Shown: piece by piece, positions 48,618 through 57,822 of the stretch | How positions within the stretch are numbered: position 1 is the stretch's first letter | Layout: each line of letters starts with the position of its first letter | Source of the DNA: an uncultured Tenacibaculum sp. | Lineage (GTDB): Bacteria > Bacteroidota > Bacteroidia > Flavobacteriales > Flavobacteriaceae | DNA: 64,000 nt | Direction of reading: 5' to 3' | Assembly (NCBI GenBank): GCA_947498055.1 | Contig: CANMJA010000010.1 | Coordinates: forward strand, 1 to 64,000 | Notes under the pieces: model-generated | Databases searched by the model: none | Told to the model about the DNA's origin: nothing | The model's input: the letters and a program-made list of their open reading frames with translations, nothing else | Translations under genes and position numbers: made by a program

Positions 48618-49769
48618 TTAATTAGTAAACTTTGCTATTAACTCATGAAATCCTATTTTACGACGGAATTCTCCTAGTTCTTCAATATTTTCTCTACTTT
48701 TTAGAATACTTATAGATGTTATTTTATTTGCTAAAAGCTTTAATAATATTCGCATTACCTGACGCGCGTGTGTTGCTCCTAAACAATTGTGATGACTAAA
48801 CCCAAAAGCTACATGAGGGTTCATTTTTCTGTCAAAATTAACTTCGTTTGGATTTTCAAATACAGTTTCATCTCGATTTGCTGATGCCCAGCATAAAGAT
48901 ACTCTTGTATCATTTTTTATTGCATGTTCGCAAATTTGTGCATCTTCAGTAACAACTCTTCCCATGTGTGTTAAAGGAGAAAAGTATCGAATTAGTTCTT
49001 CTACGGCTCTGTTAATTTTATCAGGGTTCTTTTGAATGTCTAATAAGGATTCTGGATGTTCTGCGAAATAAGCAATGGTATTGGTTACTGCATTAATAAC
49101 AGTATCTCTTCCTCCAGCAAATGTTAAAATCATGATTCCTTTTATTTCATCATGTGTTAGTTTTTTTCCATTTACTTCAGCTTGTAGCAAAACAGAATAT
49201 AAATCTTCCCCTATATTTTCTCTTGCTTCATTAATTTTTTTATCTAAATAATCATATAAAACATTCGCTTTTGAAGCATCTAAATTATCTCCTTCACTTC
49301 TAAATACATGAGTACCCCAAGAAATGAAAGTTTCTGATTCTATATATGGAGTGTTTAATAGTAATGTTAATGCTCTCGATTGTAATTTAAGTGCAAAATC
49401 AGTTACTACATCCGTTGTATCCTTTTTTAACACGTCATCAATTAATGTAGAAATTTGATGAGTTAGTTTTTCTTGATATACTTCCTTATTTGGTCTTTTA
49501 AACCATTCTTCTAATAAGTTTCTAAAATCTTTGTGTAAAGGAGGGTCTACTTCAAAAGGAATTTGTCTAATATCTCTAATATTTACTTCAGATGGTACTA
49601 CAATTCTACCAGGAATTGCACCAGATTGATATGTTTTCCAATTGTGCGCCGTTTTTCTAACATCTTTATGACGTAAAATCATAGCTACTGGATCATTTTG
49701 ATCATCCATGTGCCCTAAACCCGAATCTTGTCTTGCTTCCTCAAAAGGATCTGGAAATTCACTTTTCAT
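48618..49769 (-). CDS. Cytochrome P450, probable 6-O-methyl-D-galactose demethylase
   Basis: 383-residue soluble bacterial P450. Heme ligand C329 in AFGFSHHNCLG (serine replaces the usual glycine of FGxGxHxCxG). The I-helix carries AGGRDT (acid/threonine pair) and the K-helix ELIR (ExxR). No membrane anchor. First gene of an operon with its own ferredoxin, reductase, alcohol dehydrogenase and esterase. The same P450-ferredoxin-reductase-ADH set in agar/porphyran loci of Zobellia and Formosa demethylates 6-O-methyl-D-galactose to D-galactose plus formaldehyde. In an agar locus this is the best reading; direct orthology was not tested. Confidence 0.82.
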   Translation of the reverse strand: MKSEFPDPFEEARQDSGLGHMDDQNDPVAMILRHKDVRKTAHNWKTYQSGAIPGRIVVPSEVNIRDIRQIPFEVDPPLHKDFRNLLEEWFKRPNKEVYQEKLTHQISTLIDDVLKKDTTDVVTDFALKLQSRALTLLLNTPYIESETFISWGTHVFRSEGDNLDASKANVLYDYLDKKINEARENIGEDLYSVLLQAEVNGKKLTHDEIKGIMILTFAGGRDTVINAVTNTIAYFAEHPESLLDIQKNPDKINRAVEELIRYFSPLTHMGRVVTEDAQICEHAIKNDTRVSLCWASANRDETVFENPNEVNFDRKMNPHVAFGFSHHNCLGATHARQVMRILLKLLANKITSISILKSRENIEELGEFRRKIGFHELIAKFTN

Positions 49770-49896
49770 AAATATTGGATTGTTTTTTTACAAATTTGAT
49801 ATTATTTCAGTTTTAATTCTTGACGAATATTGTTAATTAATTGAACTATATTTCCTAAATAATGTATTTTTATAAATTTAAAGTACATATTGGATT

Positions 49897-50754
49897 ATGA
49901 GAGCTATTAATGAGCAACTTTTTTATTCGAATCAACAATCTTTTTTGCTATCAGAATTCAAGCAAAACTATTTTGATTCGCCATGGCATTTTCATAATGA
50001 ATATGAGCTTACTTATATTAATTCTGGATATGGAACTCGATTTGTTGGAACAAGTGCAGAGCTTTTTACTGCAGGAGATTTTGTTTTAATTGGACCAAAG
50101 CTACCTCATTATTGGCGTTGTGATACTGTTTTCTACGAAAGAAAAGAGTTAATTGCTAAAAGTCAAGTTTTTCAATTTAAAGAAGATTTATTTTTTACAC
50201 AGGAACTTCCTGAAATGAAGAATATTCATTTGTTATTAAAAAAAGCAACAAGTGGTATTCAATTTATAGATGGAAAAAAGTATGAAAAACAGATAAAAGT
50301 TCTTGGTAGGCTTACAGGAATACACCGATTACTTGCTTTTTATACTCTTTTAGAGGAGTTAAGTCTAGATACTAATCAAAGATTATTATCAACAACACAG
50401 AGTTCCCAATTTTATCAAGCGAAAGATAGTGCTAGATTTCAGAAAATATTGAATTATGTTTTCGATAATTTAGAACAAGAAATATCATTAGAAATTATTG
50501 CAGAAAAAGTTCATATGAGTAAATCATCTTTTTGTAAGTATTTTAAAAAACGTACTAAAACTACTTTTACAGAGTATATTAATGGGCTTAGGATAGCAAA
50601 AGCCTCTAAGTTGCTATCGGAATCTGATTTAACGATTTCAGAAGTTTGTTTTACTTCAGGATTTAATAGTTTGAGTTATTTTAACAGACAATTTAAGAAA
50701 AGAAAAAATATAAGCCCTACTGCTTATGCGAAACTTTATCAAGTGAAAAAGTAA
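49897..50754 (+). CDS. AraC-family transcriptional regulator
   Basis: 285 residues. N-terminal cupin-like sensor (about 20-100, with SPWHFHNEYELTYINSGYG and the GDFVLIGPKLPHYWR turn), then two C-terminal helix-turn-helices (about 185-280, ISLEIIAEKVHMSKSSFCKYFKK and SEVCFTSGFNSLSYFNRQFKK). Divergent from the P450 operon across 127 bases; both start codons are preceded by the same 10-mer ATATTGGATT (49772-49781 and 49887-49896). It probably activates the P450 operon, and perhaps the convergent GH16 gene, in response to an agar sugar. Confidence 0.88.
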   Translation: MRAINEQLFYSNQQSFLLSEFKQNYFDSPWHFHNEYELTYINSGYGTRFVGTSAELFTAGDFVLIGPKLPHYWRCDTVFYERKELIAKSQVFQFKEDLFFTQELPEMKNIHLLLKKATSGIQFIDGKKYEKQIKVLGRLTGIHRLLAFYTLLEELSLDTNQRLLSTTQSSQFYQAKDSARFQKILNYVFDNLEQEISLEIIAEKVHMSKSSFCKYFKKRTKTTFTEYINGLRIAKASKLLSESDLTISEVCFTSGFNSLSYFNRQFKKRKNISPTAYAKLYQVKK

Positions 50755-50762
50755 CTAAACCA

Positions 50763-50801
50763 AAAAACATAAAACTACATTATGTGTAGTTTTATGTTTT
50801 T
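50763..50801. terminator. Bidirectional terminator between AraC and GH16
   Basis: A perfect 17-bp inverted repeat (50763-50779 with 50785-50801) with a 5-base loop, and A/T tracts at the ends, between convergent genes. Confidence 0.85.
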
Positions 50802-50857
50802 TATTTAGTAGCTATAAAATATTTTTTAAAGATTTTATGAACTTAATGCATGTGTTT

Positions 50858-51856
50858 TTACTGTTGTACAGGTTTAAAAATACGAATCCAATCTACTTTC
50901 ATAGTATTATTTTCCTTATTTTCTAATTCTGCATTTGTTGGAGATAAACCATCATTTGCTCTCCAAGTTTGGTCTTCTGCATTAATAATAAGATCCATTG
51001 CCTTATTTAAACCAGTTCCATTGGTATGATCTTGTGGATCTATCTCTGCCTTTCCAGATCTTGTTCTTACTAGCTTACCATCGATATAGTATTCTAAGTT
51101 CCATGGATCTTTCCAATATACTCCATACCTATGAAAATCCTCTCTCCAAATAGTACTACCATCTGTATAAAAACTACCTTCATCATGAGGTTGCCAGTCT
51201 GTGAATGGATCTCTTATAAAAACATGATGACTTAAATGCATTCTATCTGGTGCAAACCAAGGATTATTCCAGCGATCACTACCATAAGCTTCTGCAATAT
51301 CAATTTCTTGGGTATCATCTGTGCTTAACATCCAAATTCCATTTGCTAAGGTAGAGTTCATCACTTTTGCACTTGCTTCTACATAAACAGGAAACTGTAC
51401 TTGTATTTTAGAGGTAATGATACCTGTATTTGTTATTGTAGTTCCAGCTGGTCTATCTCCAAGAATATGAAGCATTCCGTCTTTAACATAAGAATTTTCT
51501 CTTTTCCATTTTGTAGGTTCAGGACCTTCCCATGGGTTATGGTACCAATCCTCCCATTTTTTCGTAAAAGAACTTCCTTTATTCGCTGCTGGTGCTAAAT
51601 ATTTAAAATCATCAGAAACGTCAGCATTGAATTCCCATTTCATTCCAGCACCCGGATTAGCTGGAACAGGAATTGTTATCCATGTTTCAGCAGTATTTTC
51701 TCCACCATCAGTGCCTCCATTATTACCATCCGTAGCTTCATCGGTATCTCCCATTTCATCTCCTGAGTTAGAATCCATTGTTTGTGGTGAATCATCAGAA
51801 GAACAACTGAAGTGAAAAATTGCGATTATCGCTAAAAAAATAATTTTTGATTTCAT
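50858..51856 (-). CDS. GH16 β-agarase lipoprotein
   Basis: 332 residues. Lipobox FHFSC (cysteine 18), an acidic Gly/Asp/Thr-rich linker (about 20-58), then a GH16 jelly roll. The catalytic ExDxxE is E184-I-D186-I-A-E189 in TQEIDIAEAYG. The surrounding NSTLANGIWMLSTDD, RMHLSHHVFIRDPF and HRYGVYWKDPWNLEYYIDG are typical of GH16 β-agarases. It would cut agarose at the cell surface. It is a single-gene unit, convergent with AraC and 137 bases from the aldolase gene. It has no cadherin-like domain, unlike the GH16 at 33455-34732. Confidence 0.88.
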   Translation of the reverse strand: MKSKIIFLAIIAIFHFSCSSDDSPQTMDSNSGDEMGDTDEATDGNNGGTDGGENTAETWITIPVPANPGAGMKWEFNADVSDDFKYLAPAANKGSSFTKKWEDWYHNPWEGPEPTKWKRENSYVKDGMLHILGDRPAGTTITNTGIITSKIQVQFPVYVEASAKVMNSTLANGIWMLSTDDTQEIDIAEAYGSDRWNNPWFAPDRMHLSHHVFIRDPFTDWQPHDEGSFYTDGSTIWREDFHRYGVYWKDPWNLEYYIDGKLVRTRSGKAEIDPQDHTNGTGLNKAMDLIINAEDQTWRANDGLSPTNAELENKENNTMKVDWIRIFKPVQQ

Positions 51857-51993
51857 ATAATTTAAAAATTAACATCTATTATTGTTACAAATATAATGTT
51901 AAGGTCGTTTAAATTACATATTCCTTACTTGACAAAAACCTAACAGTATGATAAAACTATAACGTTTTAGCTGTTTTTATTTTAATTCAAATT

Positions 51994-52635
51994 TCACGTA
52001 ATTGTTGTAATCTTTTGCTTAATATTTCTCAGATGAATTGCTAACTCTTCCCATTTACCATCTAAAATTAACTTTTTAGGAAAGAGTAACCCACCCATTC
52101 CGAATGCTTTTGCTCCTGCATTTAAATAGGCTTCCATATTATCGATGTTTACTCCTCCTGTTGGCATAATTTGAATATTATTTAAAGGAGCTAATACATT
52201 TTTTAAATAGCTTACTTCGGTATTAGCTGCTGGGAATAATTTAACCATACGAGCTCCTAACGACCAGGCGTTATATATTTCTGTAGGAGTAAAAGCTCCA
52301 GGAAAAACAGGTATTTTTAAAGCTACACATTTTGTTATAATTTTTTCATTTACAACAGGAGTTACTACAAATTGCGCTCCAGCTTCTATTACTTCATCTA
52401 AATCTTGTTCAGTTAATACTGTACCTGCTCCTACATTTAAAGAAGTAGGATACTTTTCTACCAATTCTTTAATTATTTCGGTAGCATTCGCTGTATTTTT
52501 AGTAATTTCAATATTGGTAAAACCTTCTTGATAGTAAGTAGCTACAATTTTATGTATTTGTTCTTTACTGTATCCTCTTAAAATTCCTACTACCGGAACT
52601 TTAGTTAGTAATGTTTCTGAAAAAGTAGTATTCAT
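51994..52635 (-). CDS. KDPG/KDPGal aldolase of the galactonate cluster
   Basis: 213-residue class I aldolase. Schiff-base lysine in RMVKLFPAA (about residue 133); NVGAGTVLTEQDLDEV and IMPTGGVNIDNMEAYL are family marks. Last of a three-gene unit with a lactonase (7 bases upstream) and an MFS carrier, opposite dgoD-dgoK. In that context it most likely cleaves 2-keto-3-deoxy-6-phosphogalactonate (DgoA role) to pyruvate and glyceraldehyde 3-phosphate. Confidence 0.82.
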   Translation of the reverse strand: MNTTFSETLLTKVPVVGILRGYSKEQIHKIVATYYQEGFTNIEITKNTANATEIIKELVEKYPTSLNVGAGTVLTEQDLDEVIEAGAQFVVTPVVNEKIITKCVALKIPVFPGAFTPTEIYNAWSLGARMVKLFPAANTEVSYLKNVLAPLNNIQIMPTGGVNIDNMEAYLNAGAKAFGMGGLLFPKKLILDGKWEELAIHLRNIKQKITTIT

Positions 52636-52642
52636 AAATTAT

Positions 52643-53641
52643 TTAAGGTTTTAATTGAACTCTTAAAATTAGTTGATGGCATGTTATATATAAAACAGAT
52701 TCGTCTTCATTAAACACACAGTTTGCTGTTAGTTTATCTGTTCTTATAGTTCCTAAATGTTTTCCCTCTGGCGTAAGAACTAAAACACCATCTGGTCCAG
52801 CTAGAAAAATGGTTCCATCTTTTTTTATGGCCATTCCATCTGGTTTTTGTTTTGCCACACTATTGGTTAGCATAGTTTGCATATCAAATAAGATTCTTTC
52901 TTTTATAAGAGTACCTTCCTCTGTAATATCGTAAGCTATTAAAAGAGCAGGTTCAGAGTTTGCAATATATAATGTTTTTTCATCAGGAGATATATGAATT
53001 CCGTTAGGTGTGGGCCACTTTTTTGTTAGTAGTTGTACATTTCCTTCTTTATTAATTTTAAAAACTCCCTGAAAATCTAGTTCTTTTGCTGTTTCTGGAG
53101 ATAAGCCAAAGTTAGGGTCCGTAAAATAAATGGTATTATTACTATCAATTACTAAATCGTTAGGCGCATTGAATCGTTTTCCTTCAAAAGTTTCTGCTAA
53201 TGTTTTGTACTGTGGATTAGCTCCTTGTGTACTAATTTGTTCTAAAGCAGCTACTTTTCTGTCTCCTGTTTGACAAAGGACGATATTTCCTTTTTTATCT
53301 AAAAATAATCCATTTGAACCTTGTCCTTTTCCTTCTTGAGTATAGCCACTAGGAGATAAAAAAACAGAAATACTATCTTTTTCTGTCCATTTATAAGCAG
53401 TATTTGCTACAACGTCTGAAAAGATAAGTGCTTGTTCTTCTTTTAACCATAATGGCCCTTCTGTCCATATATATCCTTTAGATATAATTTCAATTTTGGT
53501 ATTTGGGTTTACATACGTGTCGAAAGCGTCCTCTATTTTTTGAATATATCCTATGGTTTCATAGACCTTTTTTTTAGTTGTCGTTGTTGTACAATTAAAA
53601 AAGATACTTGTGCATACAATTAAATAAAATAATTTTCTCAT
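52643..53641 (-). CDS. SMP-30/gluconolactonase-family lipoprotein
   Basis: 332 residues with lipobox IFFNC (cysteine 17) and a six-bladed propeller of the SMP-30/LRE type. EGPLWLKEEQALIFSDV carries the metal-binding glutamate (about 62), and NAPNDLVIDSNNTIYFTDPNFG and SPDEKTLYIANS carry the asparagine and aspartate ligands. It would open a sugar lactone such as D-galactono-1,4-lactone, but outside the inner membrane, since it is a lipoprotein. Its start codon overlaps the stop codon of the MFS gene by one base, so the two are translationally coupled, which suggests hydrolysis before uptake. Confidence 0.82.
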   Translation of the reverse strand: MRKLFYLIVCTSIFFNCTTTTTKKKVYETIGYIQKIEDAFDTYVNPNTKIEIISKGYIWTEGPLWLKEEQALIFSDVVANTAYKWTEKDSISVFLSPSGYTQEGKGQGSNGLFLDKKGNIVLCQTGDRKVAALEQISTQGANPQYKTLAETFEGKRFNAPNDLVIDSNNTIYFTDPNFGLSPETAKELDFQGVFKINKEGNVQLLTKKWPTPNGIHISPDEKTLYIANSEPALLIAYDITEEGTLIKERILFDMQTMLTNSVAKQKPDGMAIKKDGTIFLAGPDGVLVLTPEGKHLGTIRTDKLTANCVFNEDESVLYITCHQLILRVQLKP

Positions 53642-54930
53642 TATATTTCTATTCTTTTTACTTTTCCTATTAAAAATAAATAACTACAAAAACCAATAAA
53701 AGCTAGAGTTCCAATATAAAATAATGCAGGCTCAAAAGCACCTTCTTTTTCTGCATCTCCTTCCACTAAAAATCCGATTACAATTGGAGTTATAGCAGCA
53801 GAAAGGCCTCCTATAAAATTAAAAACACCGCCAATTAAACCAATTAATTTTTTAGGAGCCATTAAAGAAACAAAAACCCAGGTTATGGATGCTAGTCCAT
53901 TTCCGAAGAAAGCAATGGATAAAAAGACAATAACTAAGGTTGTATTATTAGTATAATTTGCTCCAATAATGCAAATAGATAATAACATACCTATTAATAC
54001 AGGGGTTTTTCTTGAAAACTCAACAGAAAACCCTTTTTTAACTAAACCATCAGAAACAAACCCTGATAAGAGTACTCCTACAAAAGCAGCTAAAAAAGGA
54101 ATAGATGCTAAGAATCCAGATTTTATAAAGTCTAAACCTCTATAATCTACCAAATATTTAGGAAACCAAGTCAAGAAAAAAATGAATAATGAACCTAAAC
54201 AAAACTGACCTATATACACTCCCCATAGTTTTTTATGAGAGAATGCTTCAACTAAATCTTTAAAATCAAACTTTTCTTTTATTTCTTTTTTAGAAGCACC
54301 ATCTACTAAACCTCCTCCTTCAGCAATATATTTTAATTCTTCTTTATTAATTTTTTTATGATTGTGCGGATCTCTATAAAATGTATACCATATAAATGCC
54401 CAAACAATTCCAATTAATCCAGAAATAATAAATAAACCTCTCCAGCCAAAGGAAGTTTGAATAATTACTAAAATAGGGTTTAACAATGCTAATCCTATGA
54501 ATTGACCAGATGTATAAATTCCAATAGCACTTGCTCTTTCTTTTTCTGGAAACCAACTTGTTACTACTTTATTGTTAATTGGATAGGAAGGAGCTTCAAA
54601 AATACCAATAGCGGCTCTACAGCCTATTAAAGACATTAAGGAACTCACAAACCCTTGTACCAAAGTTGCTAACGACCATAGAACTAAAATAACAGGGTAT
54701 AAAAAACGAGCTTTGACTTTATCTACTAATACACCTCCAGGTATTTGTAATATTGAGTACGTCCATGCAAAAGCAGAAAAAATAAGTCCCATTTGTACTG
54801 TGGTAAGTCCCCATTCTTTTTCAATTGCACTTGCAGCTACAGAAATATTTACTCTATCTAAATAATTAATTACTACAGTTATAAAGACTAAGAATAGTAT
54901 TTCATACCTTTTTTTGGTTGGTTTTCCCAT
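53641..54930 (-). CDS. MFS carrier of the anion:cation symporter family (DgoT/ExuT-like)
   Basis: 429 residues, 12 predicted helices. The helix 1 motif NYLDRVNISVAASAIEKEW and the loop GVLVDKVKARFL match the D-galactonate/hexuronate branch of the major facilitator superfamily. Gene order (carrier, lactonase, aldolase, and divergent dgoD-dgoK) makes D-galactonate or a related sugar acid the likely substrate. It is divergent from dgoD across 156 bases, where the shared control region must lie. Confidence 0.85.
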   Translation of the reverse strand: MGKPTKKRYEILFLVFITVVINYLDRVNISVAASAIEKEWGLTTVQMGLIFSAFAWTYSILQIPGGVLVDKVKARFLYPVILVLWSLATLVQGFVSSLMSLIGCRAAIGIFEAPSYPINNKVVTSWFPEKERASAIGIYTSGQFIGLALLNPILVIIQTSFGWRGLFIISGLIGIVWAFIWYTFYRDPHNHKKINKEELKYIAEGGGLVDGASKKEIKEKFDFKDLVEAFSHKKLWGVYIGQFCLGSLFIFFLTWFPKYLVDYRGLDFIKSGFLASIPFLAAFVGVLLSGFVSDGLVKKGFSVEFSRKTPVLIGMLLSICIIGANYTNNTTLVIVFLSIAFFGNGLASITWVFVSLMAPKKLIGLIGGVFNFIGGLSAAITPIVIGFLVEGDAEKEGAFEPALFYIGTLAFIGFCSYLFLIGKVKRIEI

Positions 54931-55086
54931 TAATTTAATTTTTAAATCAAGTCTAAATATATAAAGTTTTTTTACTTTTAAGCATTATATATTGCATACT
55001 ATTCAAAAAAGATGAATGATTTTATTTTTAGATATAAAGAAGGTCTTGTTTTTTGCAATAAATACAACTAAATATTTCGATTATTT

Positions 55087-56247
55087 ATGAAAATTACAGA
55101 CATTAAAACCTTTCCTATAAATGTTGGTAAAGGAAGTCAATTGGTTATTAAAGTAGAAACGAGTAGTGGAATTTATGGTTGGGGAGCTTCTGGACTTTCT
55201 ACTAGAGAATTGGCTGTTGTAGGAGCGATTAAGCATTTTCGTTCATTTTTAATAGGGAAAGATCCTAGAGCAATTGAAGCCATTTGGCAAGAATTATATC
55301 GTAGTCAGTATTTTGAAGGTGGTCGTGTTTTAACTGCAGCTATTTCTGCTATAGATATAGCGCTACATGATATTAAAGGAAAATATTTACAGGTTCCTGT
55401 GTATGAACTTTTAGGAGGTAAACAACGTGAATATGTACCTTGTTTTGCTTCTTTGTTATTTACATCTTACGATGAATTACTTTCTAAAGCTACTACGCTT
55501 TTGAATAATAATTGGAATGTAATTCGGTTAGCTCCTGCCGAATATCTTTCTAAAAAGGAAACTTCTGTTTTTGATGCACGTACTTCTATACATGAAATTA
55601 GCGAATGGATTATTGCTTTACGTAAAGAAATTGGCAGTAAAGTGGTGCTTGGAATTGACTATCATTCTAGGCTTTCTGTACCAGAAACGGTTTCTTTTTT
55701 ACAAAAAATGCCTGTAGGAACTTTAGATTTTATTGAAGAACCTATACGAGATGAATCTCCAAAGTCTTATGAGACATTACGAAAAATGACGGATGTACCA
55801 TTTGCTATTGGTGAAGAATTTGCTAGTAAATGGCAATTTTCTCCTTTTTTAGAACAACAATTAACGCAATTTGCTCGTATAGATGTTTGTAATGTAGGGG
55901 GTTTAACAGAAGCAAAGAAAGTAGCAGCTATGGCAGAAACACATTATATTGATGTAATGCCTCATAATCCTTTAGGACCAATATGTACAGCTGCATCTAT
56001 ACATTTAGCAGCTGCTTGCGCTAATTTTAGTTGGTTAGAAGAAATTAATACGCCTGCAGAACAAAACGGTACAAATGATCCTAATTTTTATCCAGTACAA
56101 CCTGAGTTAGAAGGTGCTAATTATAAAATTCCTACGGTTCCTGGTCTTGGTGTAGAGTTTAATGAAGAGCTAGCAGTTAAACAATTATTTAAACCTGTAG
56201 AGGTTCCTCGATTACAAAAGCCTGATGGTTCATTTACAAATTGGTAA
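55087..56247 (+). CDS. dgoD: D-galactonate dehydratase-like enolase-superfamily enzyme
   Basis: 386 residues of the mandelate racemase group, galactonate dehydratase branch. Metal ligands: aspartate in GIDYHSR, glutamates in FIEEPI and IGEEFAS, and the histidine in MPHNPLGP (DgoD-type base). C-terminal PTVPGLGVEFNEE is typical. It should dehydrate D-galactonate to 2-keto-3-deoxy-D-galactonate. It is only distantly like the cycloisomerase at 23265-24356, which uses a KxK base instead. dgoK follows after 4 bases. Confidence 0.82.
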   Translation: MKITDIKTFPINVGKGSQLVIKVETSSGIYGWGASGLSTRELAVVGAIKHFRSFLIGKDPRAIEAIWQELYRSQYFEGGRVLTAAISAIDIALHDIKGKYLQVPVYELLGGKQREYVPCFASLLFTSYDELLSKATTLLNNNWNVIRLAPAEYLSKKETSVFDARTSIHEISEWIIALRKEIGSKVVLGIDYHSRLSVPETVSFLQKMPVGTLDFIEEPIRDESPKSYETLRKMTDVPFAIGEEFASKWQFSPFLEQQLTQFARIDVCNVGGLTEAKKVAAMAETHYIDVMPHNPLGPICTAASIHLAAACANFSWLEEINTPAEQNGTNDPNFYPVQPELEGANYKIPTVPGLGVEFNEELAVKQLFKPVEVPRLQKPDGSFTNW

Positions 56248-56251
56248 TTAT

Positions 56252-57193
56252 ATGAAAATAACTAAATTTATTAGTGTCGATTGGGGAACCAGTAATCTTA
56301 GAATACGATTAGTAGACTTCTCTAATTTAGAAATACTGTCTGAATATGAATCTACAGACGGCATTAAATTTGTATATCAAGATTTTTTGCAGCAACAAGA
56401 AGTATCTCAAAAAGATTTTTTCATAGAACATTTAGTTAAGTTACTTGCTAATCATTTTAGTAAAGCTAATATATATCCTGTTATTATTTCAGGAATGGCG
56501 TCTTCTAGTATTGGTATTATAGATTTACCTTATGCTAATATGCCTATTGTTAGTGGGGAACAATTTTATGTGGAATCTTTTACATCTAGAGATTATCATT
56601 TTTTAATAACCTCTGGATTTAAAAGTGATTTTGGTGTTATGCGAGGAGAAGAAACACAAGCATTAGGTTTAATTAGTCAACTTGCATCTGTAAAAAAAGG
56701 AATGCTCCTATTGCCTGGTACACATAGTAAGCATTTGTTATTTGAAAATAATAGTTTCTCGTCATTTTCATCTTTTATGACAGGAGAATTGTTTCAAATG
56801 TTGTCTCAACACAGTATTTTAAAAACGAACATACAAAGTACTCCTTGGACTATTCAGCGAGAACAGTTCTTTTTAAAAGGAGTGTCTAAAGGGTTTCATG
56901 AAAATGCTTTAGCAAATTTATTTAGTGTTCGAGTAAAACATTTATTAAATAAGATAGAAAAAGAAGATAATTTTTATTTTTTAAGCGGTTTACTTATAGG
57001 GGATGAATTATCTAATATTTCAACAACTGTAGATCATTTATTTTTAGCTGCTCCTGATACATTAAAAGAATTATATGCCAAAGCTATAGCGTATTGTTTT
57101 CCTGATAAAAAATGCACTTCTTTTAACGAAACAAAATTAGTTTCTGCATTCTTAAAAGGACAACAATTGGTATTGCAAAAGAATTATTCATGA
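56252..57193 (+). CDS. dgoK: 2-dehydro-3-deoxygalactonokinase
   Basis: 313 residues from the ATG at 56252, 4 bases after dgoD; an upstream ATG at 56225 would overlap dgoD by 23 bases and add nine unconserved residues. The N-terminal phosphate-binding ISVDWGTSNLRIRLVD, then GMASSSIGIIDLPYA, the EETQALG segment and LLPGTHSKH match DgoK. It phosphorylates 2-keto-3-deoxygalactonate for the aldolase at 51994-52635. Confidence 0.85.
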   Translation: MKITKFISVDWGTSNLRIRLVDFSNLEILSEYESTDGIKFVYQDFLQQQEVSQKDFFIEHLVKLLANHFSKANIYPVIISGMASSSIGIIDLPYANMPIVSGEQFYVESFTSRDYHFLITSGFKSDFGVMRGEETQALGLISQLASVKKGMLLLPGTHSKHLLFENNSFSSFSSFMTGELFQMLSQHSILKTNIQSTPWTIQREQFFLKGVSKGFHENALANLFSVRVKHLLNKIEKEDNFYFLSGLLIGDELSNISTTVDHLFLAAPDTLKELYAKAIAYCFPDKKCTSFNETKLVSAFLKGQQLVLQKNYS

Positions 57194-57224
57194 TAATTTG
57201 AGCGTATCTATTTTTGTCTCTTTA

Positions 57225-57728
57225 TTACCAAGAAGAGAGACCTATTATTTCTCCATTAGGACCCGTGAAAAAAGTATATTTATCGCGAACATAATTATCA
57301 TTTTCCAATGCATATCCTTCTTTTTTTAGTTTATCTCCTATAGGACCAATATTATTTACTTTAAGCATAAAATGATTGTGATTTGTGTTTCCAATAGGTG
57401 CAAGTGCGCTCATATATTGAGGAGGAGTTACAGATAAGGCAATCTCAAAATCATTTGCTTTTAGTTTTAAAACTAACATTCCTTCCACTCCAGGGCTTTT
57501 AAGTATTTCTGCATCCGACATTTTAAAGCCTAAAATTTCTTGATAGAGTTTAAGAGTTTTCTCAAGTTGCAATACATGTACACAGTTATATCTTAATCCA
57601 GTAACTCTCGCTTCTGAGTTGTTTTTTTTAGTATCAGTTTGTGAGTCTATTTCTTGAGCATTAACAGAATGTATGGTTGTGATTAGGCATGCAGTAAGAA
57701 GGCAAATTTTTCTAATAAGTTTGGTCAT
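57225..57728 (-). CDS. Secreted VOC-superfamily (glyoxalase/bleomycin-resistance) protein
   Basis: 167 residues. Signal peptide to about residue 24 (ending SVNAQ). The remainder is one vicinal-oxygen-chelate domain with two βαβββ modules: RYNCVHVLQLEKTLKLYQEILGF and NHNHFMLKVNNIGPIGDKLKKEG. Histidine and glutamate in metal-binding positions are plausible (H near 52, H near 124), but the function is unknown. Convergent with dgoK. Confidence 0.7.
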   Translation of the reverse strand: MTKLIRKICLLTACLITTIHSVNAQEIDSQTDTKKNNSEARVTGLRYNCVHVLQLEKTLKLYQEILGFKMSDAEILKSPGVEGMLVLKLKANDFEIALSVTPPQYMSALAPIGNTNHNHFMLKVNNIGPIGDKLKKEGYALENDNYVRDKYTFFTGPNGEIIGLSSW

Positions 57729-57822
57729 CGTGTTTTTATTTTTGTTGTGTTTTATTTAAATATTATTTGGAGTTGTCTTTATCAAATTTACCTTAAAAAG
57801 TAACATTGATTATATTTTTATA

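Noticed and set aside
57217..57242. GTCTCT/AGAGAC inverted repeat at the end of the VOC gene
   Set aside because: Only a 6-bp stem, overlaps the coding end, and has no T-run; not called as a terminator.
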